A DNA stretch of 64,000 nt from assembly GCA_021296255.1 (NCBI GenBank), contig JAGWAU010000009.1, positions 62,001 to 126,000 on the forward strand. Direction: 5' to 3'. The notes beneath the pieces are model-generated. The model saw only the letters and a program-made list of their open reading frames with translations. It searched no databases and was not told the DNA's origin. Positions 1-9,780 of this stretch are shown piece after piece (positions within the stretch are counted from its first letter, which is position 1; each line of letters opens with the position of its first letter). This DNA is from Alphaproteobacteria bacterium (GTDB lineage Bacteria; Pseudomonadota; Alphaproteobacteria; UBA2966). Position numbers and translations under genes: made by a program.

Positions 1-70
1 TAAGAACGAAACAGGAACATTACACGCTCTTCGGCATCGCTATAAACCCCTTTCTCCGACCGCACCGACT

Positions 71-110
71 ACCCATGTCTCCGGTCAGAACCGTTACCCA
101 TGTTCCCGGT
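71..110. repeat. Two near-identical 15-bp direct repeats at left edge
   Basis: ACCCATGTCTCCGGT (71-85) and ACCCATGTTCCCGGT (96-110) are 13/15 identical with a 25-bp period. Closely spaced, slightly diverged repeats of this kind are typical of transposase-binding ends of IS481/IS21-like elements, but no transposase is visible inside the window, so the assignment to an insertion-sequence end is inference. Nothing else supportable lies in bases 1-166. Confidence 0.4.
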
Positions 111-166
111 TGCTCAGGGTGGGGGGTGTTTGAATGGGGGGTGCCCGGTCGAACTTGAAATGCGGG

Positions 167-1381
167 CTAGTTGTATTGCCGCAGTTCGAGGCGGGCGACC
201 TGGTCGGTGTGCACCTCGTCGGGACCGTCGGCAAGCCGCAGGGTCCGCGCCCAGGAGTAGGACCACGCCATGTGGAAGTCGTCCGACACCCCGCCGCCGC
301 CGTGGATTTGAATGGCGCGGTCGATCACCCGGCAGGCCATCTGTGGCGCCACCACCTTGATCATGCCGATGTCCTTGCGGGCTTCCTTGGAACCGACGGT
401 ATCCATGCGCCACGCCGCGTGAAGCGTGAGCAGACGGGCCTGGTCGATCTCCATGCGCGATTGCGCGATCTGCTGCTTGACCACGCCCTGCTCGGCGATC
501 GGCTTGCCGAACGCGACCCGCTCGCGGGCGCGGCGGCAGGCGGCCTCGAGCGCCCGCTCGGCTTGGCCGATGGTTCGCATGCAATGGTGGATGCGGCCCG
601 GGCCCAGGCGGCCCTGCGCTATCTCGAACCCGCGGCCTTCGCCGAGCAGCATGTTCGACGCGGGAACCCGAACGTCGGTGAGCCGGACCTCGCAATGACC
701 GTGCGGCGCGTCGTCGTAGCCGAATACGCTCAACGGACGGACGACTTCGACGCCCGGCGTGTTCATGGGCACGATGATGATGGCGTGTTGCTTGTGACGT
801 TCGGCGTCCAGGTTCGACTTGCCCATGACCAGCAGCAACTTGCAGCGCGGATCGCCGACCCCGCTGATCCACCACTTGTGGCCGTTGATCACGTAGTCGT
901 CTCCGTCGCGGAGGATGGTGGTCTGGAGATTCGTCGGATCGGACGACGCGACGGCCGGCTCGGTCATGGCGATGGCCGAGCGGATCTCGCCTTCGAGCAG
1001 GGGGATCGCCCATTCCCGCTTCTGCTCTTCCGTGCCGAACCGCAGCAGGGTTTCCATGTTCCCGGTGTCGGGCGCGGAGCAGTTGAAAGCTTCGGGCGCA
1101 ATGTGGGAGCGGCCCATGACTTCGCACAGCGGCGCATACTCGAGGATCGTCAGCTCGGTGCCGTAGCCTTCATAGGCGATGTCCGCAGGCAGCCAAAGGT
1201 TCCAAAGTCCTTCCGCGCGGGCCTTGTCCTTGATCTCCTCGATGATGGGAGCCGGTTCCCAACGGTCTCCCTTCGCCACCTGCTCGTGGAAAACGCTTTC
1301 GTTGGGATAGATGTGCGCTTCCATGAAGGTGAGAAGACGCTCCTTGATCTCCCGGGTCCGCGGAGAGAGTTCGAAATCCAT
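167..1381 (-). CDS. Acyl-CoA dehydrogenase (ACAD11/FadE-like)
   Basis: A 404-residue flavoprotein predicted to introduce the alpha,beta double bond into acyl-CoA thioesters and pass electrons to ETF. The length and domain order fit the family: helical N-terminal domain ([16 protein letters not shown] start), middle beta domain around 130-240 with the FAD/substrate segment [14 protein letters not shown], and a C-terminal helical domain with [12 protein letters not shown] and ADGPDEVH. The N-terminus and the end resemble the ACAD10/11 branch, often acting on long or hydroxylated acyl chains; the true substrate cannot be read from sequence. It stands alone, pointing the same way as tadA, 66 bp away. 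The ATG at 1381 is the natural start. Confidence 0.9.
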   Translation of the reverse strand: MDFELSPRTREIKERLLTFMEAHIYPNESVFHEQVAKGDRWEPAPIIEEIKDKARAEGLWNLWLPADIAYEGYGTELTILEYAPLCEVMGRSHIAPEAFNCSAPDTGNMETLLRFGTEEQKREWAIPLLEGEIRSAIAMTEPAVASSDPTNLQTTILRDGDDYVINGHKWWISGVGDPRCKLLLVMGKSNLDAERHKQHAIIIVPMNTPGVEVVRPLSVFGYDDAPHGHCEVRLTDVRVPASNMLLGEGRGFEIAQGRLGPGRIHHCMRTIGQAERALEAACRRARERVAFGKPIAEQGVVKQQIAQSRMEIDQARLLTLHAAWRMDTVGSKEARKDIGMIKVVAPQMACRVIDRAIQIHGGGGVSDDFHMAWSYSWARTLRLADGPDEVHTDQVARLELRQYN

Positions 1382-1447
1382 GTGTCCCGCCCGTCGTCGA
1401 GTGTGAGGAATAGGTGCCGGAAGTATGCCCCGGCGTATCCGCCGAAT

Positions 1448-1906
1448 TTAGCGTCTGTCCCGGAAAAAGTCGCGCAGCAGCTCCGCGGCGCGCGACTCGT
1501 TCATGCCGCCGTAGACTTCCGGAACGTGATGGCAGGTCCGCTGGGCGAAGATCCGCGGACCGTGCTCGACGCCACCGCCCTTTTCGTCCGGCGTCCCGAA
1601 GTAGAGCCGGCGGATCCGGGCGAAAGAGATGGCCTGGGCACACATGGGGCATGGCTCCAGCGTAACATACATATCCAACCCCTCGAGACGTTCGCTGCCG
1701 ACGGCGCGACAGGCCTCCCGAACGGCCAGCAGCTCGGCGTGGGCGGTGGGGTCCCGGCGTTCGATGACCCGGTTGCCGTCCGCCGCGATCACTCGCCGTT
1801 CAACCGGATCGACGATAACGGCGCCGACCGGGACTTCCCGGCGCGCCGCGGCGCGTTCCGCTTCGCTCAAGGCGAGAAGCATGAATCCGGCTTGACCTTC
1901 CGACAC
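1448..1906 (-). CDS. tadA: tRNA-specific adenosine deaminase TadA
   Basis: Converts A34 to inosine in the tRNA-Arg(ACG) anticodon. The 152-residue protein has the zinc deaminase signature: PTAHAE (His56 ligand, Glu58 catalytic proton shuttle) and EPCPMC (Cys86, Cys89 ligands), plus the family segment EVPVGAVIV near residue 24. The reading frame stays open to 2026, but that extension would overlap the divergent gene at 2017 and is not family-like; the GTG at 1906 (or the internal ATG at 1882) gives the normal size. It heads the conserved alphaproteobacterial block tadA / pseudouridine synthase / rsmD / mutL. Confidence 0.9.
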   Translation of the reverse strand: MSEGQAGFMLLALSEAERAAARREVPVGAVIVDPVERRVIAADGNRVIERRDPTAHAELLAVREACRAVGSERLEGLDMYVTLEPCPMCAQAISFARIRRLYFGTPDEKGGGVEHGPRIFAQRTCHHVPEVYGGMNESRAAELLRDFFRDRR

Positions 1907-2016
1907 GATTCGAACCCAGGTGCAATGCCCGTACGCGCGATGCAGTCCGACGCGACGGTGAACGAGACCTGGAATATCACATTGTCGCCGGACGCTCCCC
2001 CGCATAAATTCGCTAG

Positions 2017-2701
2017 ATGGCGGCACCGACGATCGGCCTCACGCTCGATTCCGAAGAGGCAGGCGGCTATTCAAACCAGCCATGGTATGCCGTTCGCCAG
2101 AACTACTGCGCCAGCGTAGACCGCGCGGGTGGATTGCCCATGCTCTTGCCGCACGCGACCGGGCGGGCGTCCGCATACCTCGACGCCATCGACGGACTGA
2201 TCGTCACCGGCGGCCACTTCGACGTCGATCCCGCCCTGTTCGGTGCCGAGGACCGGCACGACACCGTCAAACTCAAGGCAGCGCGCACCGATTTCGAATT
2301 CGCTATCACCCGTGGCGCGCTCGAGCGCGACATGCCTCCTGCACGTGGTCCTCGGAGGTACGCTGATCCAGCACATCCCCGACGAGGTCCCGGGTGCCTT
2401 GGCTCATGAACAGCCCAATCCGCGGACCGAACCCGGCCATACGGTCCGTATCGAGCCGGGGACGTTGTTGCACGGCATCGTCGAGTCCGATGAGCTGGAC
2501 GTGAACAGCGCGCACCATCAGGCGGCCAAGGACGCGCCCGCCGGAGTCGTGGTCAACGCGGTCGCACCCGACGGCGTGATCGAAGGGATCGAGGCGCCCG
2601 ACCACGGGTTCTGCCTGGGCGTGCAGTGGCATCCGGAGTACGACGTCAACCCCGGAGACGGCAGGATCTTCAAAGCCTTCGTCGCGGCTTGCGGCGGTTG
2701 A
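2017..2701 (+). pseudogene. Class-I glutamine amidotransferase (peptidase C26, PuuD-like), disrupted
   Basis: Two frames together make one gamma-glutamyl-GABA-hydrolase-type protein. Frame 1 (2017 to about 2330) gives the N-terminal half with DGLIVTGGHFDVDP; frame 2 (from about 2330 to 2701) gives LHVVLGGTLIQHIPDE, the NSAHHQAA segment and the catalytic GVQWHPE. At the junction family members carry a GICGGxQ nucleophile loop with the catalytic Cys. Here it is absent: frame and spacing are explained by a deletion of about 29 nt, so the product would lack its nucleophile as well as being frameshifted. Either a true pseudogene or an assembly error in one small spot; the remainder is well conserved, which suggests a recent event or artefact. 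Confidence 0.8.
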
Positions 2702-2703
2702 AC

Positions 2704-3444
2704 ATGGGCGCGCCGGTCAGGGAACGCGTCGCCAAACGGTTATCGATGGCCGGGGTCTGTTCCCGGCGCGAAGCCGAAAGATGGATCTCCGACGGCCGGG
2801 TCGCGGTTGACAGCGTGGTCCTCAAGTCGCCTGCCGTGCTCGTCACGCGCGAGAACGCGATCACCGTCGACGGCAAGCCGCTTCCCGACGATCCGCCCCC
2901 GCGCGTTTGGCGCCTGCACAAGCGCAGAGGACTGATCACGACGCATCGCGATCCACAGGGCCGGCCGACGGTGTTCGACTCCTTGTCCGGGAACCTGCCG
3001 CGGGTGGTGTCCGTCGGGCGCCTCGACATGAACAGCGAAGGGCTCTTGCTGCTCACGACCCACGGCCCCTTGGCCAGACGGCTGGAGCTGCCTTCGACCG
3101 GCTGGATCCGTCGCTATCGCGTGCGCGTGTTCGGACGCCCCGAGGCCCGGCAGCTCTCCGCGCTCGCCGACGGCGTGACCGTGGACGGCGTGCGTTACGG
3201 TCCCGTCGTCGCGAAGCTCGACCATGCCCGGGGGGCGAATGCGTGGCTTACGGTCGCCTTGAAGGAAGGCAAGAACCGTGAAGTGCGCCGCCTGATGGAG
3301 CATCTCGATCTCGTCGTCAGCCGGCTGATCCGGACCGCCTTCGGCCCCTTTCAGCTCGGCCGCCTCCCGCCCGGCGACGTCCGTGAAGTTCCCGGCAAGG
3401 TGATCAGGGAGCAACTGGGCGGCCTGATCGAAACCCATCCGTAA
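2704..3444 (+). CDS. rRNA pseudouridine synthase (RsuA/RluB family)
   Basis: Isomerises uridine to pseudouridine in rRNA. The 246-residue protein has an N-terminal S4 RNA-binding domain (about residues 4-60, with AGVCSRREAERWISDGRV) and a catalytic domain whose motif GRLDMNSEGLLLLT supplies the catalytic Asp108. The C-terminal part carries KEGKNREVRRLMEHL, typical of RluB/RluE/RsuA. ATG 2704 lies 2 bp after the stop of the broken amidotransferase; the open frame upstream of it is not family-like. Which position of 16S or 23S rRNA it modifies cannot be decided here. It is 12 bp upstream of rsmD, so the two are probably cotranscribed. Confidence 0.9.
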   Translation: MGAPVRERVAKRLSMAGVCSRREAERWISDGRVAVDSVVLKSPAVLVTRENAITVDGKPLPDDPPPRVWRLHKRRGLITTHRDPQGRPTVFDSLSGNLPRVVSVGRLDMNSEGLLLLTTHGPLARRLELPSTGWIRRYRVRVFGRPEARQLSALADGVTVDGVRYGPVVAKLDHARGANAWLTVALKEGKNREVRRLMEHLDLVVSRLIRTAFGPFQLGRLPPGDVREVPGKVIREQLGGLIETHP

Positions 3445-3456
3445 CGGAGAACGCGG

Positions 3457-4050
3457 GTGCGCATCGTCGGCGGCATGTTCCGGGGAAGACGGCTGGCGAC
3501 GCCGCGGGGGCGGTCGATCCGGCCGACGTCGGACCGGGTTCGCGAAGCGTTGTTCGACGTTCTCCAGCACGGCCTGCAATCAATCCGACGGGGATCATGG
3601 CCGAAGGATGCCCACGTACTCGACGTCTTCGCGGGAACGGGCGCGCTCGGACTGGAAGCCCTGTCGCGCGGCGCCAGCCACGTCACGTTCATCGAAAAGG
3701 ATTCCGCGGCCTGCCTCGTGATCGAACGCAACGCCAGAACGCTGCGGGCCACGGAGCAAGTGACCCTCCTGCGGCGCAACGCGCTGCGCCCCGCGGCACC
3801 GCCTTCGGGCGCGCCCGTCGCCGACATCCTTCTCATGGATCCTCCGTATCGCTCGGACTTGGCGGCACCCGCCCTGAAAGCGCTGCGTGCCCGCGGATGG
3901 ATCGCGCGAGACGGCGTTTCCGTTGTCGAAATGGCGGCGGATGAGTCGCTCGAGCCGCCCCGCGGTTTCGCGCTCGCCGACGAGCGCCGCTACGGCGATA
4001 CCGTTCTCTCGTTTCTGAGATGCGAAGGGTCGGACAACGCGGCCGTCTAG
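3457..4050 (+). CDS. rsmD: 16S rRNA (guanine966-N2)-methyltransferase RsmD
   Basis: Methylates G966 of 16S rRNA with S-adenosylmethionine. The 197-residue protein begins MRIVGGMFRGRRLATP, the usual RsmD N-terminus; it has the SAM-binding VFAGTGALGLEALSRGA segment near residue 52 and the catalytic LLMDPPY motif near residue 125. The start is the GTG at 3457, preceded by ACGGAGAA. It ends inside a perfect palindrome shared with convergent mutL. Confidence 0.93.
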   Translation: MRIVGGMFRGRRLATPRGRSIRPTSDRVREALFDVLQHGLQSIRRGSWPKDAHVLDVFAGTGALGLEALSRGASHVTFIEKDSAACLVIERNARTLRATEQVTLLRRNALRPAAPPSGAPVADILLMDPPYRSDLAAPALKALRARGWIARDGVSVVEMAADESLEPPRGFALADERRYGDTVLSFLRCEGSDNAAV

Positions 4051-4081
4051 AGAGGCTCCGGTCGAACCGGAGCCTCTCTAG
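4047..4081. terminator. Bidirectional terminator-like palindrome between rsmD and mutL
   Basis: A perfect 16-bp inverted repeat (arms 4047-4062 and 4066-4081, loop CGA) with arm CTAGAGAGGCTCCGGT. Both convergent stop codons are inside it: rsmD TAG at 4048-4050 and mutL TAG (complement 4078-4080). Symmetry and position suit termination for both strands; there is no long T tract on either side, so efficiency is uncertain. Confidence 0.75.
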
Positions 4082-5898
4082 CGACGTCCGAACAGCCGCT
4101 CGATATCGGAGAGCTTGAGCTCGATGTAGGTCGGGCGGCCGTGATTGCACTGGCCGGAATGGGGGGTCACCTCCATCTCGCGAAGCAAGGCGTTCATCTC
4201 CTCCGCCGAAAGCTGCCTGCCCGCCCGCACGCTCCCGTGGCAGGCCATGGTGCTGCATACGTCCGCGAGGCGTTCGCGAAGGGCCAGTGCGTCTCCGAGA
4301 TCGCGAAGACCGTCGACGAGGTCCTTCACCAGGGATGCCGCGTTCACCTCGCCGAGAACCGCCGGAGTCTCGCGAACCACCACCGCGTCGGAACCGAACG
4401 GCTCGACCGACAGCCCGAGCTCGGAAATCTCGTCGGCGCGCGACCGCAACCGCGCAACGTCATCCTCGGGCAACTCAACGACTTCGGGCAGAAGCAGCAT
4501 CTGACGGGCGACTCCGGCATTCGAGAGTTCCTTCTTGATACGCTCGTACACCAGCCGTTCGTGCGCGGCATGCTGGTCCACGATGACGATGCCGTCTTCG
4601 GTTTGCGAAAGGATATACGTCGCGTGCACTTGGCCGCGCGCGGTACCCAAAGGATAGGCGTGCGGGGACCCGTCATCGCCCACCACTTCGCCGGCGCCGG
4701 GCGGCGCAGAAGGCGCAAAGGCGGCGCCGGCGCCGGTCTCCAGCGGACGCTGGAACGCGCTGGCGGACTCCGCGAATCCCGTTCCGTGACGCGGATCGTG
4801 ACGGAGGTAGGGTGCCATGAACGGCCTGTCCTGCGGCGCCCCCGACCCGACCCGGGCGGCGCCCAGCGCCGCCTGTCCCACCGTGGTCGACGCCCGGTGT
4901 CCCGCTTCGGCGAGACCGTGCCTGAGGGCGGAGACGATCAGGCCCCGGATCAGTCCCGAATCGCGGAACCGAACCTCCGCCTTCGTGGGATGCACGTTGA
5001 CGTCGACGTCGCGCGCCGGCAGCTCGAGGAACAGCGCCACGACGGGATGGCGGTCGCGGGCGAGCAGATCCTGATAGGCGGCCCGGACGGCGCCGCCGAA
5101 CAGCTTGTCGCGGACCGGACGCCCGTTCACGAACAGGAACTGCATCCGGGCGTTGCCCCGGTTGAACGTGGGCAGGCCCGCGTAGCCGGACAACGTGACA
5201 CCGTCGCGCTCGGCCCGAATGGGGACCGCGTTCTCCACGAAGTCCCGGCCAGCGATCTCCCCCAATCTGTCGAGGCGGGCGGCGAACAGATCCTCCTGGT
5301 GGGCCGCCGTGCGAACAATCTCGCGGGAGCCGTCGCCGACAGAGAACGCGATCCCGGGATGGGCCAGCGCCAAGCGCTTGACGGCATCCACGGCGTGGCC
5401 GAACTCCGTCCTTTCCGTCTTGAGAAACTTGAGCCGCGCGGGCGTCGCATAGAACAGGTCCCGCACCTCGACCCGGGTCCCCGGCGGATGCGCGGCCGGC
5501 GCTATGCCGCCGACCGTGCCGCCCTCGACGCTCAACGTCCAGGCCGCCGCCCCGTCGCCCGTGCGGCTCGTCAACGACAGGCGACTGACCGCTCCGATGG
5601 AGGGTAGGGCCTCGCCCCGGAATCCCAGGGTCGCGATGTCCAGCAGATCGTCGGAGGCGAGTTTCGACGTCGCGTGACGCTCGACGGCGAGGCGGAGTTC
5701 CTCGGGCGTCATGCCGATACCGTCATCGACGACCACGATGCCCGTACGTCCGCCGTCGGTCACCGTCACGTCGATGCGCCGGGCGTGCGCATCGACGGCG
5801 TTCTCGACGAGTTCCTTGATGGCTGCGCCGGGCCGCTCGATCACTTCACCGGCTGCGATGCGGCTGACGAGCGATTCCGGAAGGCGTCGAATGGTCAT
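4078..5898 (-). CDS. mutL: DNA mismatch repair protein MutL (endonuclease type)
   Basis: A 606-residue MutL. The GHKL ATPase domain is intact: [10 protein letters not shown], the ATP-Mg Asn in [15 protein letters not shown], and [10 protein letters not shown]. The C-terminal dimerisation domain has the nicking-endonuclease motif [21 protein letters not shown] and the CNHGRPT metal-site segment, as expected in bacteria that lack MutH. Start chosen at [10 protein letters not shown]; 21 upstream in-frame codons from 5961 are not conserved-looking. It converges on rsmD and shares the palindromic terminator. Confidence 0.95.
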   Translation of the reverse strand: MTIRRLPESLVSRIAAGEVIERPGAAIKELVENAVDAHARRIDVTVTDGGRTGIVVVDDGIGMTPEELRLAVERHATSKLASDDLLDIATLGFRGEALPSIGAVSRLSLTSRTGDGAAAWTLSVEGGTVGGIAPAAHPPGTRVEVRDLFYATPARLKFLKTERTEFGHAVDAVKRLALAHPGIAFSVGDGSREIVRTAAHQEDLFAARLDRLGEIAGRDFVENAVPIRAERDGVTLSGYAGLPTFNRGNARMQFLFVNGRPVRDKLFGGAVRAAYQDLLARDRHPVVALFLELPARDVDVNVHPTKAEVRFRDSGLIRGLIVSALRHGLAEAGHRASTTVGQAALGAARVGSGAPQDRPFMAPYLRHDPRHGTGFAESASAFQRPLETGAGAAFAPSAPPGAGEVVGDDGSPHAYPLGTARGQVHATYILSQTEDGIVIVDQHAAHERLVYERIKKELSNAGVARQMLLLPEVVELPEDDVARLRSRADEISELGLSVEPFGSDAVVVRETPAVLGEVNAASLVKDLVDGLRDLGDALALRERLADVCSTMACHGSVRAGRQLSAEEMNALLREMEVTPHSGQCNHGRPTYIELKLSDIERLFGRR

Positions 5899-6023
5899 GC
5901 GAATCGGGAATGCCGGTGTGCAGGGCTCGTGGCGGACAGCCTTCGGTCTGTCCGGCCGCATCCTACCACGGCGGGAACCGTCATGTACGGCCCTGCCGGC
6001 ATCGAGGAGACGAGACGAAGCGC

Positions 6024-7403
6024 TCAGCCGTCGTTCCGGACTCCCGCAGGATCGCCGACGACGACGATCGTAAGGTCAACGCGACCCAGCAAACGTTCGG
6101 CGATCCGCTGGATGTCCTCCAGGGTCACGGCATTGATCAGCTCCGGACGCCGCCGGATGTAGTCCTTGCCCAGGTTGTCCAGCTGGATGCCCACCAGCGT
6201 ACGGGCGATCTTGACGTTGGAATCGAGCTGCAGCGGGAACGACCCGTTGAGAAACGTCTTGGCGCGTTCGAGTTCATCCGCGGTGATGCCGTTCTCGGCG
6301 ACGTCGGCGATCTGGGCCTTGATGATGTCGAGGGAGTCGCCGACCCGCTCGTTCACGGTGGCCACGCCGCCGAGATAAACGGCGGAATGGTCGTAAGGAT
6401 AGAGGTAGGTGTACACCGAGTACGCGAGGCCGCGCTTCTCGCGGACCTCCTGGTACAGTCGCGAAGCAAATCCGCCGCCGCCAAGCACGTAGTTCATGAT
6501 GTAGGCGGCGTAGTAATCGGGGTCGTCGCGTTTGAGTCCGGGGAGCCCGAACATCACCACGCTTTGTGGAATCGGCTTGCGAATGACCGTGACCGATCCT
6601 TCGGCCGACGGCATGGTTTCGGTCACTTCGACCGGTCTCGCCGTTTCCGCGAGATCGCCAAAGCCGATATCCAACAATCGCTGCAGCTCTTTCGGCGTGA
6701 CGTCGCCCACCACCCCGATGACGGCGTTGTCCCGGGCAAACCGGTTGCGGCTGAAAGCCGCGAGATCGTCCCGGGTGATCGCGGTGATGCTCTCCAGTGT
6801 CCCGCGGTTCGGCCGTCCGTACGGGTGATCGGGGAACACCCTGGCGAACCAGGTACGGCTGGCGATGCGGTCCGGGTCTTCCGCGTCACGGGCCAGAACG
6901 ACCCTCAGCTGCTGGCGGATGCGCTCCACGGGCCGCGGGTCGTAACGCGGCGTGGAGAGGGCCATCCCGAGCATGCGGAAGGCCTCGTCGCGGTGCTCGG
7001 CCAGCGTCCGAATGCTCAAGCGGAACGTGTCCTTGTTCGCGCGAGCGGAAAATCCGATGGCGAGTTCCTGCAGCCGCTCCTGAAAGGCGGCCGAGTCGAG
7101 ATCGCCCGCCCCTTCATCGAGAAGGCCGGCGACCATGTTGGCCAAGCCCTCCTTCCTCGCCGGATCGGTAACGGAACCGCCGCGGAAGGCGATCTGGACG
7201 GAAATGACGGGAATACTGGGCTCGTTGACGAGCCATGCCCTCACGCCCTTGTCGCTTTCGATTTCGAGGATTTCGGGAGCGGCGAGCGCCCGCGGCGACG
7301 GCAGGGCCGCGACCGGGACGAGCAACGCGGCGGCGGCGGCCAATCGAACCGTCCGGAGCCCCAACGCCGTGAGGTTGCGGTCGAATCCCTTACCGGGTCG
7401 CAT
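6024..7403 (-). CDS. M16-family peptidase subunit lacking the zinc motif
   Basis: A 459-residue secreted or periplasmic M16 protein with a signal peptide (hydrophobic residues about 20-33, cleavage near ALAAPE). The place where active M16 enzymes carry HxxEH reads [13 protein letters not shown], so the zinc ligands are missing: it is the noncatalytic partner of the pair. The R/Y pair typical of the regulatory half is present ([24 protein letters not shown]). It follows the catalytic partner by 8 bp on the same strand; the two likely form a heterodimer, as in alphaproteobacterial and mitochondrial processing-peptidase-like pairs. Confidence 0.9.
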   Translation of the reverse strand: MRPGKGFDRNLTALGLRTVRLAAAAALLVPVAALPSPRALAAPEILEIESDKGVRAWLVNEPSIPVISVQIAFRGGSVTDPARKEGLANMVAGLLDEGAGDLDSAAFQERLQELAIGFSARANKDTFRLSIRTLAEHRDEAFRMLGMALSTPRYDPRPVERIRQQLRVVLARDAEDPDRIASRTWFARVFPDHPYGRPNRGTLESITAITRDDLAAFSRNRFARDNAVIGVVGDVTPKELQRLLDIGFGDLAETARPVEVTETMPSAEGSVTVIRKPIPQSVVMFGLPGLKRDDPDYYAAYIMNYVLGGGGFASRLYQEVREKRGLAYSVYTYLYPYDHSAVYLGGVATVNERVGDSLDIIKAQIADVAENGITADELERAKTFLNGSFPLQLDSNVKIARTLVGIQLDNLGKDYIRRRPELINAVTLEDIQRIAERLLGRVDLTIVVVGDPAGVRNDG

Positions 7404-7411
7404 CCGGATTC

Positions 7412-8803
7412 CTAACCATCCCGCTGCGGCAACAGGAGACCGGTCACCGATGTGCGATCGTCGAACACGTGCCGCGCCGCCGCGAGAACGTCTTCGGCGG
7501 TCACGGCGGCGATCAGGTCCGGCCAGGCTTCCACGTCCTCCGCGGTGCGGCCGACCGCGAGTGCGGCGCCGAAAAAGCGTGCCCCGGCCGCCAAACTGTC
7601 CCGAGAGAATACGGCTTCGGCCATCATGCCGGCCTTCGCCCGCCGAAGCTCTTCCCCCGTGACCCCGGAGTCCAACAGCGTGTCGATCTCCTCCTCGATC
7701 CGCGTTTCGATTGTCTCAAGGTCCCCACCGGCCCGCGGACTGCCGTAGAGATAAAACCGTGAGAGGTCCATCGAGCCGCCGCCGTACGATGTCCCGGCAC
7801 CGCTCGCCACCTTTTCCTCGACGACCAGCCGCCTGTAGAGGCGTGACGTCGTTCCGCCCCCGAGAATTTCCGAAAGAACCTGGAGCGGTATCGCATGCCG
7901 GGTCTCGCCGGCCGTTCTGCTGGGTGCCAGGTAGGTCCGTCTCCAGGACGGCACGCGGACTCGGGGATCACGCATCACGACGCGCCGGGCGGCCCGCTGC
8001 GGCGGCTCGCGCAGACGCTGGCGTGCCGCGACGTTTCGCGCCGGAATGGGGCCATAGTGCTTTTCGGCCAGCGGACGCACCTGGTCGGGGGTCACGTCCC
8101 CCGCGACGATCAGCACGGCGTTGTTCGGCGCATAATACCTGGCATAGAGATCGAGCAGGTCCTGCCGCGAGAGTTCCGCCACCTCGTGCTCCCAGCCGAC
8201 CACGGGGCGCCCGTACGGGTGTGAGTGGAACTGCACGGAGTTCATCTGCTCGCTCAGCAGACTGCTCGGATCGTTCTCCAGCCGCGAACGGCGCTCCTCC
8301 TGAACGACCTTGCGTTCGGCGGCGATATCCTCCTCGCGCACCACCAAGTTGGTCATGCGATCGGCCTCCAACCGCATCACCGTCTCCAGATGCCGGGAGG
8401 CGATCGTCTGGTAGTAGCCCGTGTAGTCGTAACCCGTGAAGGCGTTGTCGTGGCCGCCGAGGTGGGCCACGGTCCGCGAGAATTCGCCCGCCGGTACGTT
8501 TCGCGTCCCCTTGAACATGATGTGCTCGAGGTAGTGAGCGAGCCCGGATCTGCCCGGCGGGTCGTCGGCCCCGCCCACCTTGTACCAGATCATGTGGGTG
8601 ACGACGGGAGCCCGGTGATCCGAAATCACGACGACCTGCAGTCCGTTGTCGAGGGTGAACTGCCGGGGATTGAACAGGCCCGCCCGCGTGGCGCCGTGGA
8701 GGTCGCCGGCGAGGAGGGCCAGGAACAAGGTCGTGGCGATGACCGGAAGGTCCGGCCGCAGGCGCCGTCCACCCCTGAATTTCCTTGGCACGGTGCGAGC
8801 CAT
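7412..8803 (-). CDS. M16-family zinc metallopeptidase, catalytic subunit
   Basis: A 463-residue zinc protease with the inverted HYLEH motif (His90, Glu93, His94) and the downstream EERRSRLEN glutamate that completes the zinc site. A signal-anchor/signal sequence spans about residues 18-37. The frame is open to 9238 but the ATG at 8803, with GAGAACGAGG just upstream, starts the normal protein; the upstream 145 codons are Ser/Arg/Ala-rich and not family-like. Forms an operon with the noncatalytic partner. Substrate unknown; such pairs degrade peptides in the periplasm. Confidence 0.92.
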   Translation of the reverse strand: MARTVPRKFRGGRRLRPDLPVIATTLFLALLAGDLHGATRAGLFNPRQFTLDNGLQVVVISDHRAPVVTHMIWYKVGGADDPPGRSGLAHYLEHIMFKGTRNVPAGEFSRTVAHLGGHDNAFTGYDYTGYYQTIASRHLETVMRLEADRMTNLVVREEDIAAERKVVQEERRSRLENDPSSLLSEQMNSVQFHSHPYGRPVVGWEHEVAELSRQDLLDLYARYYAPNNAVLIVAGDVTPDQVRPLAEKHYGPIPARNVAARQRLREPPQRAARRVVMRDPRVRVPSWRRTYLAPSRTAGETRHAIPLQVLSEILGGGTTSRLYRRLVVEEKVASGAGTSYGGGSMDLSRFYLYGSPRAGGDLETIETRIEEEIDTLLDSGVTGEELRRAKAGMMAEAVFSRDSLAAGARFFGAALAVGRTAEDVEAWPDLIAAVTAEDVLAAARHVFDDRTSVTGLLLPQRDG

Positions 8804-8939
8804 ATCGCCTCGTTCTCTCCGTTCGCGGACGTCACGCGCAATCTCTGGAGGATATGGAGGTATGAAAGACGACCGCAAGCGCGGGAACTTCACGCTCCCG
8901 TGAATTCGGGCATCCCGGCGGTCGGAAGCAGCGGGCAAG

Positions 8940-9242
8940 GTGCAACGACTCGTGCTCATCGGGGGAGCACCAACCGATTCGGTCGCGATGCGCGACGGCC
9001 GATTGCCGACAATGGGTGCTTGCGCGCCGGGCCGTTCCTTGGCGCTCGAAACGTTCCGGCTGGCCGAAGACGCGGAAGCGTTCGCCCGCCGGTTGGAGAA
9101 GCCGCGCGCCTTCGCGCGGGTCGAGGCGGCGGGCGACGCGCCCTCGCTCAAGGCGGTGCGCTCGGCGCTGGAAGAGGCGCTCTCGGATCGAACCGGTATA
9201 CCGACAGGCAGGCTACGATCCGCCGGTGATCTGTACACCTAA
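8940..9242 (+). CDS. Possible small unknown ORF
   Basis: The 459-bp gap between the M16 gene and the next gene contains a 100-codon frame starting with GTG. Its second half (about residues 35-82, ALETFRLAEDAEAFARRL onward) has strong G/C third-position bias and a helix-like Ala/Glu/Arg composition, as in real genes here, while the first 30 codons do not. I recognise no family; it may be the remnant of a longer gene. Low confidence. Confidence 0.25.
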   Translation: MQRLVLIGGAPTDSVAMRDGRLPTMGACAPGRSLALETFRLAEDAEAFARRLEKPRAFARVEAAGDAPSLKAVRSALEEALSDRTGIPTGRLRSAGDLYT

Positions 9243-9262
9243 CGAACTTTTGGAGTCCGATC

Positions 9263-9481
9263 ATGCAGACGACACGGCCTGACCCGATCATCACCGAAGT
9301 CCGCGCTATTCGGGACGAATACGCGGCTCGTTTCAACTACGACGTGGGGAGGATGTTCCGGAACCTCCGAGCCAGAGAGGAGGCTTCCGACCGCAAGTAT
9401 GTCTGCCTTCCCGCTCGTCGTCCGGCGACCGATTTGAGTATTGCTCGGGATCAAGTTGCGGACGAGACACGTGGCCAATAG
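9263..9481 (+). CDS. Small conserved protein of unknown function (72 aa)
   Basis: Begins MQTTRPDPIITEVRAIRDEY and continues with AARFNYDVGRMFRNLRAREE and YVCLPARRP. This resembles a widespread family of short proteins of unknown role with the pattern DPIxEEVRxIREEYAxxFxYDL. GGAG precedes the ATG by 9 bp. The last 15 residues (after ARRP) look unrelated and may be an added or frameshifted tail. No partner toxin or antitoxin lies beside it. Bases 9482-9780 contain nothing I can support. Confidence 0.55.
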   Translation: MQTTRPDPIITEVRAIRDEYAARFNYDVGRMFRNLRAREEASDRKYVCLPARRPATDLSIARDQVADETRGQ

Positions 9482-9780
9482 CCGGGATAAGGGACCGAAA
9501 GGCAGTGAAGTTTCGATTCAGGAATGGCTCGAACAGATAGGGAAGCGCGAGACCTGCTTCCTCGGGTTCTTGGCGATGCCGAGACAGGGATTGGTGCCGC
9601 GCTCGCGCAGGCCCCGCTTCCCGGCCCGGAACATCCTCGCGCGCAGGATCTTCGAGGAAGCCGCTTGGCGATGTGGGACGGGGTAAGCCGTAAGGCTCTG
9701 CAACCAGGGCAGTTTCCGCCGCTTCACGCGATGACGGACACCAGCCGGAAGCGCATCAGCGACGCGTCGGGCGGGATCGA

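Noticed and set aside
134-2119. 661-codon plus-strand frame
   Set aside because: Antisense to the acyl-CoA dehydrogenase and tadA.
9441-9686. 81-codon frame in the 9482-9780 gap
   Set aside because: Irregular composition and overlap with the preceding gene; no sign of selection or family resemblance.
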